64,000 nucleotides of DNA, taken from assembly GCF_900590755.1 (NCBI RefSeq), contig NZ_UUOC01000010.1, forward strand, positions 1 through 64,000, in the 5' to 3' direction. This DNA is from Pseudomonas viridiflava (GTDB lineage: Bacteria > Pseudomonadota > Gammaproteobacteria > Pseudomonadales > Pseudomonadaceae). Positions 34,445-43,631 of this stretch are shown piece by piece; the stretch's first letter is position 1, and every line of letters begins with the position of its first letter. The notes under the pieces were generated by a model, which did not search any database, was not told the DNA's origin, and saw nothing but the letters and a program-made list of their open reading frames with translations. A program made the position numbers and the translations under genes.

Positions 34445-36961
34445 TCAGAACTGGTATTTGGCCGTGACCATGAGATTGCGCGGGTCACCGTAGTAACCGC
34501 CGAGGAAGGTTTCGTCCAGTGAACTCAGGTACTTCTTGTCAAACAGGTTGTTGACGTTGACCAGCGTGGACAAGTTGTCAGTGAGCTCGTAGCGCGCCAT
34601 CAGGTTGAACACCGCGTAGTCATCCTGTTTGGCTTTGACCGTCTGGCCCAGTTGCCACGGCGTGGTGCTGAAGTGGATGCCGCTCTGCCAGTTGACGCCA
34701 CCGCCCACGGTCAGCCGATCCAGTTCGCCGGGCATGCGATAGGTGGTCCAGAACTTGGCCAGTTCAGCGGGGGCAACGGTGTTGATTCGCTCGCCGCCTG
34801 CATCTTTGGTGATGGCATGGGTATAGCTGGCTGCGACTTTCCAGCCGGGCAGGATTTCGCCATTGATCTCAGCATCGAAGCCTCGGGTCTTGGCGCCATT
34901 GACCGGACGATAAGCCCGCTCGCTTTGCGTACCGCTGACGATCTGACCCGGATCCAGCTCGGCCAGGTTGTCCTGCTTGGTCATGAACACATCGAAGCTG
35001 GTGTTGATGCGGCCGTCGAGAAACTCGCTTTTCAGGCCGACCTCGAAGGCATCGCCGGTACGTGGCTCCAGGGACTTGCCATCACGATCATGCACGCTTT
35101 GCGGCTTGAAGATGCTGGTGTAGCTGGCGTAGACCGAGTGTTGATCGGTCAGGTCATAGACGATCCCGGCGTAGGGCGTAAATTCGCCGTGTTCCTGGTA
35201 TTGGGTATCGCTGCTGCGTGCGGCATTTGCCGGGGCTCGGTAGTGGTAGTAGCTGTGATATTTGTAGTTGCTGGCCCGGCCGCCGAGGATCACCGACAGA
35301 TCGTCAGTCGGCTTCAGGCGCACGGCGGCATAAGTGCCCAGTTGGCGGATGGTGGTGTCGTTGTCGAACAGGATCTGGCCGTTGCCCTGAGGTTCGGCGG
35401 TGTTGTTGTTCCAGGTGTAGTAATTGATGTAACGGCCTTCCACATCCTCACCCGCTTCAGGGTCGTTGTGGTCTTCGAACTTGGTGTAGGTCATGCCGAC
35501 CACCAGTTCATGCTCGCGTCCGAACATCTGGAACGGGCCCTTGGCGTTGACGTCGATACCGGTCTGTTTTTGCCAACCGGTTGAAGAACCGCCATAGAGC
35601 TGCACGCCATCACCTGTGGCTTCATCCAGAAAGCCCCAGCTGGCAGAGGCCAGTTTCGCGTCGCGCTTGCTGTACATCTGATTGACCGAAGCCTTCAGCG
35701 CCCAGTTGTTGGCCAGTTGCTGTTCCAGGGAGTAGAAGACATTCAGCGTGTCCTGCTTGCGGCTGCTCCAGCGTGACGCCGGGTTGGTCGAGCGGGAGAA
35801 ATCGGTTTGCCCGCCCTGGCTGTTGAACAGCGGGAAGCTGGCGAAGGACACCCCGCGCGGGTCTTGCTTCTGGTAGTCATACCCGGCGGTAAACAGCAGG
35901 CTGTCGGTGAGGTCGGCTTCGAGGATGCCGTAATACACCTGCTTCTCGGTCTGGTAGTGATCGATGTGGCTATTGCTTTGCTGATAGGCGTTGACCATGC
36001 GTCCGCGAATATTGCCCGTGGGCGTCAATGGGCCGGAAACGTCCATCTCGGTGCGGTACTGATCCCAGGAGCCCAGGCCCGCGCTGACATAACCCTGCAA
36101 ATGATCGGTAGGGCGCTTGCGCACCAGATTGATGGTGCCGGACGGGTCGCCCGCACCGGTCAGCAAACCGGAAGCGCCGCGCAGGACTTCGATGCGGTCG
36201 TAGATCGCCATGTCCGACAGGCTTTGTGGCGTGGCGCTGGTGGACACAACCAGGGTGGTGGGCACGCCGTCGTATTGATAGCTGTCGATGCCATAGCCGC
36301 GCGAGTAGATGTTGACCCGCTCGGAGTCCAGCGGTTGCAGGGAAATGCCCGGCGTTTGTTCCAGCACTTTGGCCAGGCTGTTGAGGTTCTGGTCATCCAG
36401 GCGCTGACGGGTGATGACGCTGACGGTCTGTGGTGTTTCGCGCAACGACAGGTTCAGACGTGTTGCGGTGTTGGTCGCGCCGGTGGTGTAAGACCCGGTG
36501 CCTTCGGTGGTGAGGCCCAGGGAGCGGCCGTCGATGCTGGTGGCTCCCAGCTCAAGAGCGCCTTGCTTGTCGGTGGCCGGGGTCAGCAGATAATTGCCTT
36601 GCGCAGTTTTCACCACGGCGAGGCCCGTTCCAGTCAGCAAACGTGCCAAGCCCTGATCGACGCTGAAAGAACCCTGCAAGCCCGGGCTGGATTTACCCGC
36701 TGTCAGACGCGCATCCGTGGACAGTGGAATCGCCGCCTGACGCCCAAACTGGCTGAGCGCCTGATCCAGCGGCCCGGCAGCGACCGAGAAACTGACTACC
36801 GCGCTTGCCGGGCCCGCCGGGTCCTGGGCGTACGCCGCAGGGGCCGCGAGGGTTGCGCCCAATGAAAGACTGCTGGCGAGCACCAACTGCATGGCCGAGG
36901 CGCGGGTTTCCTGAATGGCTCGGGCAAGTGGCTGGCGACGGGGATGGCTACGATGCTTCAT
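34445..36961 (-). CDS. TonB-dependent siderophore receptor with signalling domain, FpvA/FhuE-like
   Basis: An 838-residue outer-membrane receptor. A long N-terminal basic stretch and signal peptide (cleavage near AYA-QDP) precede an STN domain (about 55-130), the plug (LRETPQTVSVITRQRL... YDRIEVLRGASGLLTGAGDPSGTINLVRKRPT) and a barrel ending in YQF. The GASGLLTGAGDPSGTIN stretch is typical of the FpvA/FhuE/PupB branch, so a ferric pyoverdine or coprogen-like ligand is likely; the exact ligand is inferred. The sigma and FecR genes lie upstream on the same strand. Confidence 0.88.
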   Translation of the reverse strand: MKHRSHPRRQPLARAIQETRASAMQLVLASSLSLGATLAAPAAYAQDPAGPASAVVSFSVAAGPLDQALSQFGRQAAIPLSTDARLTAGKSSPGLQGSFSVDQGLARLLTGTGLAVVKTAQGNYLLTPATDKQGALELGATSIDGRSLGLTTEGTGSYTTGATNTATRLNLSLRETPQTVSVITRQRLDDQNLNSLAKVLEQTPGISLQPLDSERVNIYSRGYGIDSYQYDGVPTTLVVSTSATPQSLSDMAIYDRIEVLRGASGLLTGAGDPSGTINLVRKRPTDHLQGYVSAGLGSWDQYRTEMDVSGPLTPTGNIRGRMVNAYQQSNSHIDHYQTEKQVYYGILEADLTDSLLFTAGYDYQKQDPRGVSFASFPLFNSQGGQTDFSRSTNPASRWSSRKQDTLNVFYSLEQQLANNWALKASVNQMYSKRDAKLASASWGFLDEATGDGVQLYGGSSTGWQKQTGIDVNAKGPFQMFGREHELVVGMTYTKFEDHNDPEAGEDVEGRYINYYTWNNNTAEPQGNGQILFDNDTTIRQLGTYAAVRLKPTDDLSVILGGRASNYKYHSYYHYRAPANAARSSDTQYQEHGEFTPYAGIVYDLTDQHSVYASYTSIFKPQSVHDRDGKSLEPRTGDAFEVGLKSEFLDGRINTSFDVFMTKQDNLAELDPGQIVSGTQSERAYRPVNGAKTRGFDAEINGEILPGWKVAASYTHAITKDAGGERINTVAPAELAKFWTTYRMPGELDRLTVGGGVNWQSGIHFSTTPWQLGQTVKAKQDDYAVFNLMARYELTDNLSTLVNVNNLFDKKYLSSLDETFLGGYYGDPRNLMVTAKYQF

Positions 36962-37055
36962 GCAGTGCTTCCGAAAGTTCTGAAAGGGCCGCCTCAGCAG
37001 CGGGAATATCCCTAAGCCAATCGAGAATCGAAAAACTGCCCGTGATGGAAAAAAT

Positions 37056-38063
37056 TTATGCCGAGCGTCGTGCTGTCACCGTCACCCAATAGCGGGTGCG
37101 CCGCACAATGCTGACCGGCAGGCTGTCTTCAAGCAGAGAAAGAATCCGTTCGCTGTCGTCCAACGGGTAGGAACCGGTCAGCAGCAAGTCGGCCACTTGT
37201 GGGTCGCAACGCAGAACACCGCTGCGATAACGGGCCAGTTGCGCCACGAAATCCCCCAGGCGCATGCGCTCGGCCACGATGAAACCGTCGATCCAGGCAA
37301 CGCTGGCCGGGTTGGTCGGCTGGCTGCGGGAAACACCGCCGGCACCGATATAGGCCTGATAGCCAGCCTCGACGATCTGCTCTGTCGGGTTGCCGGGCAC
37401 CGACGCCGCCACTCGGCCGCTGCTGACTGACAGCAGCGTGCCGGAGCCTGCCTGATCGCAGCGCACGGTGAAGCGCGTGCCCAGAGGGCGGAGCAAGGCG
37501 TCATGGGTTTGCACCCGCATCGGTCGCTGGGCCGGATCGTTGCCGGTGAGGATATCCACTTCGCCGTAGCGCAACACGATGCGTCGCTCAGTGCTGCTGA
37601 AGCGGATGTCCACCGCGCTGTCGGTGTTGAGCCACAGCTGCGTGCCGTCGGCCAGACGCTGTTGGCGGCGCTCTCCGGTTGCAGTGCTCAGATCTGCCAG
37701 ACCGCCTTGCAGCCATTGGTTGTCTTTGCTCTGCCAGCCGATTGCCCCCAGCAGCCCGGCGCCAACCAATATCTTCAACGCCTGACGACGGTCGCCACTG
37801 ACGTAGCGGGTGTGTTGGAGGGCGCTGCGGGCCACGGGATTATCCAGCGTCTGGGCGCGGTTTTTCAGCACACCGGGCAGGCCCGTCATGCGCTGCCAGG
37901 CGCGCTCATGTTCGCTGTCGCTTTGTCGCCAGCGGTGCAGTTGTTGCAACTCGGTTTCGCTGATGTCGCCGGACTGGCTCAGGGTGAACCAGGCAATCGC
38001 CTGATCCCGCACATCGGCACGGATCGGCAATTCTCGGGCGCGGCTAGCTGTCACGGGGCTCAC
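37056..38063 (-). CDS. FecR-type anti-sigma regulator
   Basis: A 335-residue FecR homologue starting with GTG in a GTGA overlap with the sigma gene. Cytoplasmic sigma-binding part with AIAWFTLSQSGDISETELQQLHRW, membrane segment at 91-110 (DRRQALKILVGAGLLGAIGW), periplasmic FecR domain (RQQRLADGTQLWLNTDSAVDIRF) and a C-terminal secretin/STN-like part. It should relay binding of the siderophore by the receptor downstream. Confidence 0.9.
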   Translation of the reverse strand: MSPVTASRARELPIRADVRDQAIAWFTLSQSGDISETELQQLHRWRQSDSEHERAWQRMTGLPGVLKNRAQTLDNPVARSALQHTRYVSGDRRQALKILVGAGLLGAIGWQSKDNQWLQGGLADLSTATGERRQQRLADGTQLWLNTDSAVDIRFSSTERRIVLRYGEVDILTGNDPAQRPMRVQTHDALLRPLGTRFTVRCDQAGSGTLLSVSSGRVAASVPGNPTEQIVEAGYQAYIGAGGVSRSQPTNPASVAWIDGFIVAERMRLGDFVAQLARYRSGVLRCDPQVADLLLTGSYPLDDSERILSLLEDSLPVSIVRRTRYWVTVTARRSA

Positions 38064-38569
38064 TCAAACAGGCTGGCATAACAGCGACTGAATGCCTTGA
38101 CCATGGACTTCTGCACCTGATTCACGCTTAACCCCAGCTGCGCGGCAATCTGTTTGTAGGTCAGACCATCGAGCTGCGAAAGCAGGAAAATTTCCCGGAT
38201 GCGCGGGGACAGGCCGTGCAGCAGCTCATCAATCTCGGTCAGGGTTTCGATCAGTAGATAGCGTTCCTCAGGAGAAAGCTCGAAGTGCTCTGGCTGGGCG
38301 GCCAGAGCTTCGGCATAGGCCCGCTCAACGGCCAGTCGACGCCACCGATTGACCAACAGGCTGTTGGCGATGGTCGCCAGGTACGCCAGCGGTTGCTTGA
38401 GTTCGTTGACCGGGCTGCGCGAGCGAATGATCCGCACAAAGGTGTCCTGAGTCAGATCATCGGCATCCGCCGCCTGACCCAAACGGCGCTGCAACCAGTT
38501 CTTGAGCCAGCTGTGATGCTGCAAATAAAGGACTTCGACATCCTGTTCGAACGAATTGTGCGTGCCCAT
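38060..38569 (-). CDS. FecI-type ECF sigma factor
   Basis: A 169-residue iron-starvation sigma: region 2 (DADDLTQDTFVRIIRSR) and region 4 (LDGLTYKQIAAQLGLSVNQVQKSMVKAF). A predicted Fur box lies 25 bases upstream. First gene of the sigma-FecR-receptor set at 34.4-38.6 kb. Confidence 0.9.
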   Translation of the reverse strand: MGTHNSFEQDVEVLYLQHHSWLKNWLQRRLGQAADADDLTQDTFVRIIRSRSPVNELKQPLAYLATIANSLLVNRWRRLAVERAYAEALAAQPEHFELSPEERYLLIETLTEIDELLHGLSPRIREIFLLSQLDGLTYKQIAAQLGLSVNQVQKSMVKAFSRCYASLFE

Positions 38570-38593
38570 CAGCCAGTACGCCTATACGTAGAT

Positions 38594-38612
38594 GATAACT
38601 ATTCGCAATATT
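38594..38612. promoter_or_regulatory. Predicted Fur box upstream of sigma factor
   Basis: GATAACTATTCGCAATATT agrees with the Fur consensus at 12 of 19 positions. The weaker match is offset by its place, just upstream of a FecI-type gene like the other two Fur boxes. Confidence 0.5.
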
Positions 38613-38705
38613 AACGACATGGCTGAACGAGGCGCAACTTGAAACTTCAATCCGCTTTAGAGGCGCACGAGCAGCCCGAGGTAGCGATAGCTGTGTTCAG
38701 ACAGG

Positions 38706-38741
38706 CCCCTTCGCAGCCCTCGTAACCTCGGCCAGCTCCTA
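38706..38741. repeat. Degraded class VI REP arm
   Basis: Read on the minus strand: TAGGAGCTGGCCGAGGTTAC then GAGGGCTGCGAAGG. This is a blend of class I ends and the class VI GAGGTTACGA core. It opens a 500-base gene-free gap (38615-39115) that holds this and two more REP elements; I see no gene there. Confidence 0.45.
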
Positions 38742-38773
38742 AAGGACCGCGATTCACCTGAAAGAACCCAGTA

Positions 38774-38855
38774 CCTGTAGGAGCTGCCGAAGGCTGCGAA
38801 CAGCGGTGTAGCTGACAAATCGCGTCGCCTGCATTGCGGGCAAGCACCCACACAG
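38774..38855. repeat. Mosaic REP: class I left arm, class V-like right arm
   Basis: Intact left arm CTGTAGGAGCTGCCGAAGGC, but the right end (CATTGCGGGCAAGCACCC) resembles the class V arm (GCGGGCAAGCGCGCTCC) in decayed form. Confidence 0.55.
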
Positions 38856-38881
38856 AACAGCGTAAAGCTTGGGTTAGCGAG

Positions 38882-38971
38882 GTGGGACCGGCTTTAGCCG
38901 GGAAGGCGGCGTTTCAGTCGATAGGTATGGAGTGGATGTACCGGCCTCTTCCCGGCTGAAGCCGGTCCCAC
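38882..38971. repeat. REPIN, class II arms
   Basis: GTGGGACCGGCTTTAGCC and GGCTGAAGCCGGTCCCAC inverted around a spacer. Confidence 0.88.
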
Positions 38972-39115
38972 GTAGTTGCTGCGAAATATGCGAATTGTCC
39001 CTTTCTGGTTGACAGTGAAACCCCTTCCAGCCGATTTATCCCTTTCAAGTGGGTCGTTAATCTAGCCCCAAGTTGAACGACAGCTTCTAAACCCACTTCG
39101 AAAAAGGATTCCACC

Positions 39116-39748
39116 ATGACTAACGCCACTTACAACCGCCTGAACAAAGACGACGCAGTAGTCCTGATGATCGACCACCAGACCGGTCTGATTTCCCTGG
39201 TGCAGGACTTCAGCCCCAACGAGTTCAAGAACAACGTGCTGGCCCTGGCTGACGTGGCCAAGTTCTTCGAATTGCCGACCATCCTCACCACCAGTTTCGA
39301 ACAAGGCCCCAACGGTCCGCTGGTTCCTGAGCTGAAAGAGATGTTCCCGGACGCGCCGTACATCGCTCGTCCTGGTCAGATCAACGCCTGGGACAACGAA
39401 GATTTCGTCAAAGCGATCAAGGCCACCGGCCGCAAGCAACTGATCATTGCCGGTGTGGTGACGGATGTATGCGTGACGTTCCCGACCTTGTCGGCGCTGG
39501 CTGAAGGGTTTGATGTGTTTGTGGTGACTGATTCGTCGGGAACGTTCAACACCACCGTGCAACAGGCCGCCTGGAACCGCATGACGCAAGCGGGCGCACA
39601 GATGATGAACTGGTTCTCGGTGGCTTGTGAGCTGCAAGGCGACTGGCGCAACGACATCGAAGGCCTGGGCAACCTGCTGTCCCAGCGCATCCCGAACTAC
39701 CGCAACCTGATGAACAGCTACTCGGCCATGGCCGCCCGCCAGGCCTGA
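39116..39748 (+). CDS. YcaC-like isochorismatase-family hydrolase
   Basis: A 210-residue cysteine hydrolase of the isochorismatase superfamily, YcaC branch. The catalytic triad candidates are Asp20 (LMIDHQTGL), a Lys near residue 102-107 and Cys119 (VVTDVCVT). The branch members act on amides or are of unknown substrate; there is no siderophore-synthesis gene nearby, so a role in siderophore assembly is not suggested. AAAGGA lies upstream of the ATG. It ends at a terminator shared with the convergent receptor gene. Confidence 0.88.
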   Translation: MTNATYNRLNKDDAVVLMIDHQTGLISLVQDFSPNEFKNNVLALADVAKFFELPTILTTSFEQGPNGPLVPELKEMFPDAPYIARPGQINAWDNEDFVKAIKATGRKQLIIAGVVTDVCVTFPTLSALAEGFDVFVVTDSSGTFNTTVQQAAWNRMTQAGAQMMNWFSVACELQGDWRNDIEGLGNLLSQRIPNYRNLMNSYSAMAARQA

Positions 39749-39763
39749 GCAGACTGACTGCCC

Positions 39764-39791
39764 AAAGCCCGCCTGCAAAGGCGGGCTTTTC
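39764..39791. terminator. Bidirectional terminator between convergent genes
   Basis: AAAGCCCGCC-TGCAAA-GGCGGGCTTTT, with T or A runs on both sides, between the hydrolase and receptor stop codons. Confidence 0.85.
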
Positions 39792-39804
39792 GGCGTTCTG
39801 CTAT

Positions 39805-41928
39805 TTAAAACTGGTACTCGACTCCGGCACCCGCATACCAGGACGCGCCGGGCGCGGCTTCGTAGTAGCGGCCATTGCTGTCGCCAACAATCACTGAACC
39901 GACGTACTGGCGATCAAAAACGTTGTCCAGGCGCACCAGTTGGTGAGTCGTCCAAGCGCCGTAATGCTGCTCGAAACGGGTTCGCCAGTTGAACACCGCA
40001 TAACTCGGCGCTGCCTTTTCGCCGTTGGTGTCTTCGACATAAACCTCGCTGCGGTACTGACCCTCAAAACCCATGCTGACGCCGGGCAGCGGCTTCCAGA
40101 CCAGCTCGCCATACAGGTTGCTGGTGGGCACGCCGGGCAAGTGATTGCCCTTTTCGATCACGTTGCTGCCTTGGGCGAAGTCGTCGTCATAGGTGGCTTC
40201 AAGCCGGGTGTAGGCCAGGGTCACGTCCCAGTATTGATTGATCTCGCTTTGCACACTCAGCTCAAAACCCTGGCGCAAGGTCTTGCCCGCGTTGGCGTAG
40301 CTGGTGCGGCCATCGGTGGCGGCGGCGACCACGATTTCGTCTTCGGTACGGATCTGGAAAATCGCCGCGTTCACCCGCACGCTGTCGCTGATCCTGGCCT
40401 TCAGGCCCAGTTCGTATTGGGTGCTGGTGGCAGGGCTCAAGCCGAAGTTGAAGCTTTCTGCCAGGCCCGGCGCATAGGCCATCTCGGCCTGGGTCGGGGT
40501 TTCGAAGCCTTTGCCTGCGCTGATGTAGCCATGCAGGTCCGGCGTGAAGGCGTACATCACCGACAGCGATGGGGTGTTTTGCTGATACTTCTTCGAGCCG
40601 CTGGAGTCGCCGTTGAGCAAATACTCGTCATCGACCTCCATCTTCATGGTGCTGTGGCGAACCCCTGCATCCACAGTCCAGCGGTCCAGTTCCCAGTGGG
40701 CCTGAACGTAAGGATCGAGGCTGGTGGCGGTGTCTTGCTCTTTGCGCCGCAGCTCGCCTTTGACGCCCAGCTGGCTGCCGCTGAAGTTCTGATAGCCACG
40801 GCGGTCGTCACGGCTCTGATCGTAATCGGCGCCGAAGGTGATTTTCAGGTCGCCGGGTGCGGCTTGGATCGGTTGAATCCAGCGCAAGGTACCGCCATGG
40901 AACTCACGATCAAAGTCCACCACGCCACCGCCGCGCTGGCTGTTGGAGACCACGGTCCGGGGGATCGACAGGTACTGAATCACGCTGCGCTGACCGGCAT
41001 ACAGATTGAATTGCAGGGTGGCGTCGCCGAAATAGCGCTCGTAGTTCATGCCCACTTGCTGGTGGTCGATGCTCTTGCGGGTGTTGTAGGTTTCGGCCAC
41101 CGCAGCGGTTGAGCGTGGGTCGTGCTTGTAGGCATCCCAGGTCTGGCCCAGCGGGTCCTGCGTGTTGTTCTGCTCCAGGCTGCTGAAGATCAGCGCGAGT
41201 TTGCTGTCTTCGTCAGGATGCAGGGTCAGCTTGCCGAACGTCTGATCGCGGCGGGCGGCGCTGTGATCGCGATAGCCATCGGTGTCCAGGCGCGAGGCAT
41301 CCAGGACAAACCCGGCTTTGTCATTGCCGCCTTCGGCATACAGGTGATTCTTGTTGAAACCGTCGCTGCCAAAAGTGGTTTCCGCGCCGACTTTGGCGGG
41401 GCCTTCACCGTCCCGGGAAAACATCTGAATGATCCCGCCCGCATTGCTGCCATAGATGCTGGACGTGGGGCCGCGCAGCACCTCGATCCGGTCGGCGACA
41501 TCGAGGTTGAGCGACGCCGCCTGGCCCTGGCCGTCGGGTGTACTCGCGGGGATTCCGTCACTGAGCAGCTTCAGGCCACGGATGCCAAACGCCGAACGAG
41601 CGCCGTAGCCCCGTGAGGATATCTGCAAGTCTTGCGCGTAGTTCTGGCGATTCTGGACCACCAGGCCGGGTACCCGTGACAAGGCTTCGGACAGATTGAC
41701 GCCAAGCTGGCCGTCATTGATTTGCGCGTGGGTGACAGTGTCGATGGAGAAGGGCAGATCGAAGCTGGACACCGGCGCGTAGGTGCCGGTGACTACCAGC
41801 GGGTCGAGGATATTCACCACCGCAGGCAATGTTTCGGCGCTGGCAAGGGCGCTGCTGCCGATGCTCAAGAACAGGAGTGGCAGGCGGAAGTTGTGCAGCG
41901 TTCCGGGGTTTTTCGAGCGGCGGGGCAT
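39805..41928 (-). CDS. TonB-dependent outer-membrane receptor without signalling domain
   Basis: A 707-residue receptor. Signal peptide to about residue 31 (SIGSSALASAE), then directly the TonB-box region and plug (DPLVVTGTYAPVSSFDLPFSIDTVT... RIEVLRGPTSSIYGSNAGGIIQMFSRDGEGP) and a barrel ending VEYQF. It lacks the STN domain of the other three receptors, so it is not expected to signal through a FecR. The plug resembles iron-complex receptors of the FecA/PfeA-like type; no specific ligand can be named. AGGAAG six bases upstream supports the start at MPRRSKNPG. Confidence 0.87.
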   Translation of the reverse strand: MPRRSKNPGTLHNFRLPLLFLSIGSSALASAETLPAVVNILDPLVVTGTYAPVSSFDLPFSIDTVTHAQINDGQLGVNLSEALSRVPGLVVQNRQNYAQDLQISSRGYGARSAFGIRGLKLLSDGIPASTPDGQGQAASLNLDVADRIEVLRGPTSSIYGSNAGGIIQMFSRDGEGPAKVGAETTFGSDGFNKNHLYAEGGNDKAGFVLDASRLDTDGYRDHSAARRDQTFGKLTLHPDEDSKLALIFSSLEQNNTQDPLGQTWDAYKHDPRSTAAVAETYNTRKSIDHQQVGMNYERYFGDATLQFNLYAGQRSVIQYLSIPRTVVSNSQRGGGVVDFDREFHGGTLRWIQPIQAAPGDLKITFGADYDQSRDDRRGYQNFSGSQLGVKGELRRKEQDTATSLDPYVQAHWELDRWTVDAGVRHSTMKMEVDDEYLLNGDSSGSKKYQQNTPSLSVMYAFTPDLHGYISAGKGFETPTQAEMAYAPGLAESFNFGLSPATSTQYELGLKARISDSVRVNAAIFQIRTEDEIVVAAATDGRTSYANAGKTLRQGFELSVQSEINQYWDVTLAYTRLEATYDDDFAQGSNVIEKGNHLPGVPTSNLYGELVWKPLPGVSMGFEGQYRSEVYVEDTNGEKAAPSYAVFNWRTRFEQHYGAWTTHQLVRLDNVFDRQYVGSVIVGDSNGRYYEAAPGASWYAGAGVEYQF

Positions 41929-42041
41929 GTGGAGCTTCCTGCGGGCGAACATGATTTGAATGATAGCTGTGAGTCTGGCTTAACAACGCATGGCTGGGGT
42001 AGGCATTTACCCAAATAACCGTCCGCCTTGAGATGCTTATC

Positions 42042-42153
42042 CTGTAGGAGTGAGCTTGCTCGCGATAAAGTCGGAACGACTTTCTTGCGATGGTGAGTCC
42101 AACCTTTTTCACGACTGCTTCGCAGCCGATCGCGAGCAAGCTCACTCCTACAG
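42042..42153. repeat. REPIN, class IV arms, long spacer
   Basis: Inverted arms GTAGGAGTGAGCTTGCTCGC separated by about 70 bases, over 20 bases more than the other class IV copies. Confidence 0.85.
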
Positions 42154-42187
42154 GGATACGGTGTCTGGAGGGTGAATTCCACAAAAC

Positions 42188-42216
42188 GACAAAGCCCGCA
42201 CAAGGCGGGCTTTGTT
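42188..42216 (-). terminator. Terminator of the gluconate dehydrogenase operon
   Basis: AAAGCCCGC pairs with GCGGGCTTT (loop ACAAG) 37 bases beyond the cytochrome stop codon. Next to it are three tandem copies of a seven-base CTTGCAG unit (42225-42245). Confidence 0.75.
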
Positions 42217-42252
42217 GGTATTACTTGCAGCTTGCAGCTTGCAGCTAAAAGC

Positions 42253-43620
42253 TTACTGCTTATTCCCCGCCTCAAGCGTGGTCTTGTCCAGCGCGTGACC
42301 TTTGGCCAGTGTCGCGCGGACTTCTTGCACCAGCTTGGCCGAGACCGCAGGTGCCTGGTTGGACCAGCCCTGACGCAGGAAGGTAGCCAGCTCGGCCACT
42401 TCTGCGTCGTTCATGCGCTGAGCAAAGCCCGGCATCGGCAGGATCGACGGCGCACGCTCGGTGGAAGGCGTTTTTGCGCCTGCCAGAATCACGTGAACCA
42501 GTGCTGTCGGGTCCTGGGCGTTGATGATCGAAGCACCGTCCAGACGCGGGAAGATCCGGGAGGCGCCTTCACCTTTGACGAAGTGGCACGCGCCACAGTT
42601 GTCCAGATAGAGGCGTTCACCCAGGGTCAGGTCCTTGGCTGCGGTCAGCTTGCTCGTCGTGGCATCGCTGCGCTTGGCGTCATGCTGATAAACAGGCTTG
42701 GCGTCAGAACCCAGGGACTTCAGGTAAGCCGCCATCGCATGCAGGTCTTCATCGGTCATGTGCGACGTGCTGTTAGCCACGACGTCAGTCATTTCGCCAG
42801 CCACCGAGGCCTTGTCGTTACGACCCGAACCCAGGTAATCAACGATTTCGTCCTGCGACCAATGGCCAACGCCGCGCAGCGCAGGCACTGCCCAGCCGTT
42901 GAGCAGAGCGCCGCTCAGGTAGTCAGCACTTTTCTCATCCAGACCCTTTTCCTGCATGGTCAGCGCGCGAGGGGTATGGCATGAACCGCAGTGGCCCAGG
43001 CCTTGTACCAGATACGCGCCACGAGCGATCTTTGGATCGACACCGGCAACAGGAGCAGGGGTGGATTCAGGCGTTGGCGAGAAGAACGTGCGCCAGTAAG
43101 CCAGCGGCCAGCGAATCGACAGCGGCCATGGGATGTCATTGGCCTTGTTCGCTTGCTTGACCGGCTCAACGCCCTTCATGAAGTACGCGTACAGCGCTTG
43201 CGTGTCTTCATCCGAGATCTTGGCATACGACGGGAATGGCATCGCCGGATACAGCGCGCTGCCATCGTGGTTGACGCCACGGCGTACAGCACGCTCGAAG
43301 TCACCGTAGGTCCAGTTACCGATACCGGTTTCTTTGTCCGGCGTGATGTTAGTGGCGTAGATCGTGCCGATTGGCGATTCGATGCCAAGCCCGCCCGCGA
43401 AGGTCTTGCCGCCGTCGTGAGCGGTGTGGCACGCCACGCAGTCACCTGCGCGAGCCAGGTAGGCGCCTTTGCTGATGAGCTCAGGCGTGATTTCCTGAGT
43501 CATCTTTGCAGCGGCATCACCGGAGCGATTGAGAAACACACTGATCAGCCAGGCCAGCAGTGCCAGCACGACGCAGACCGCCAGCAATACCAGCAGTCGG
43601 GAGCGGGGTTTGGATGTCAT
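42253..43620 (-). CDS. Gluconate 2-dehydrogenase, triheme cytochrome c subunit
   Basis: A 455-residue membrane-anchored cytochrome with a single N-terminal helix (residues 9-30) and three heme-binding sites: CVACH (61-65), CGSCH (210-214), CGACH (341-345). It passes electrons from the FAD subunit in the periplasm to ubiquinone. GAGGAGCG supports the ATG opening MTSKPRSRLL. Last gene of the gamma-FAD-cytochrome operon. Confidence 0.92.
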   Translation of the reverse strand: MTSKPRSRLLVLLAVCVVLALLAWLISVFLNRSGDAAAKMTQEITPELISKGAYLARAGDCVACHTAHDGGKTFAGGLGIESPIGTIYATNITPDKETGIGNWTYGDFERAVRRGVNHDGSALYPAMPFPSYAKISDEDTQALYAYFMKGVEPVKQANKANDIPWPLSIRWPLAYWRTFFSPTPESTPAPVAGVDPKIARGAYLVQGLGHCGSCHTPRALTMQEKGLDEKSADYLSGALLNGWAVPALRGVGHWSQDEIVDYLGSGRNDKASVAGEMTDVVANSTSHMTDEDLHAMAAYLKSLGSDAKPVYQHDAKRSDATTSKLTAAKDLTLGERLYLDNCGACHFVKGEGASRIFPRLDGASIINAQDPTALVHVILAGAKTPSTERAPSILPMPGFAQRMNDAEVAELATFLRQGWSNQAPAVSAKLVQEVRATLAKGHALDKTTLEAGNKQ

Positions 43621-43631
43621 GTTCTCGCTCC

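Noticed and set aside
39116..39748. Isochorismatase for siderophore synthesis
   Set aside because: It belongs to the YcaC branch and no catecholate-synthesis genes are near, although receptor genes flank it.
42225..42245. Three tandem copies of CTTGCAG as a regulatory iteron
   Set aside because: Only three copies, between a terminator and a stop codon, with no replication or partition gene nearby.
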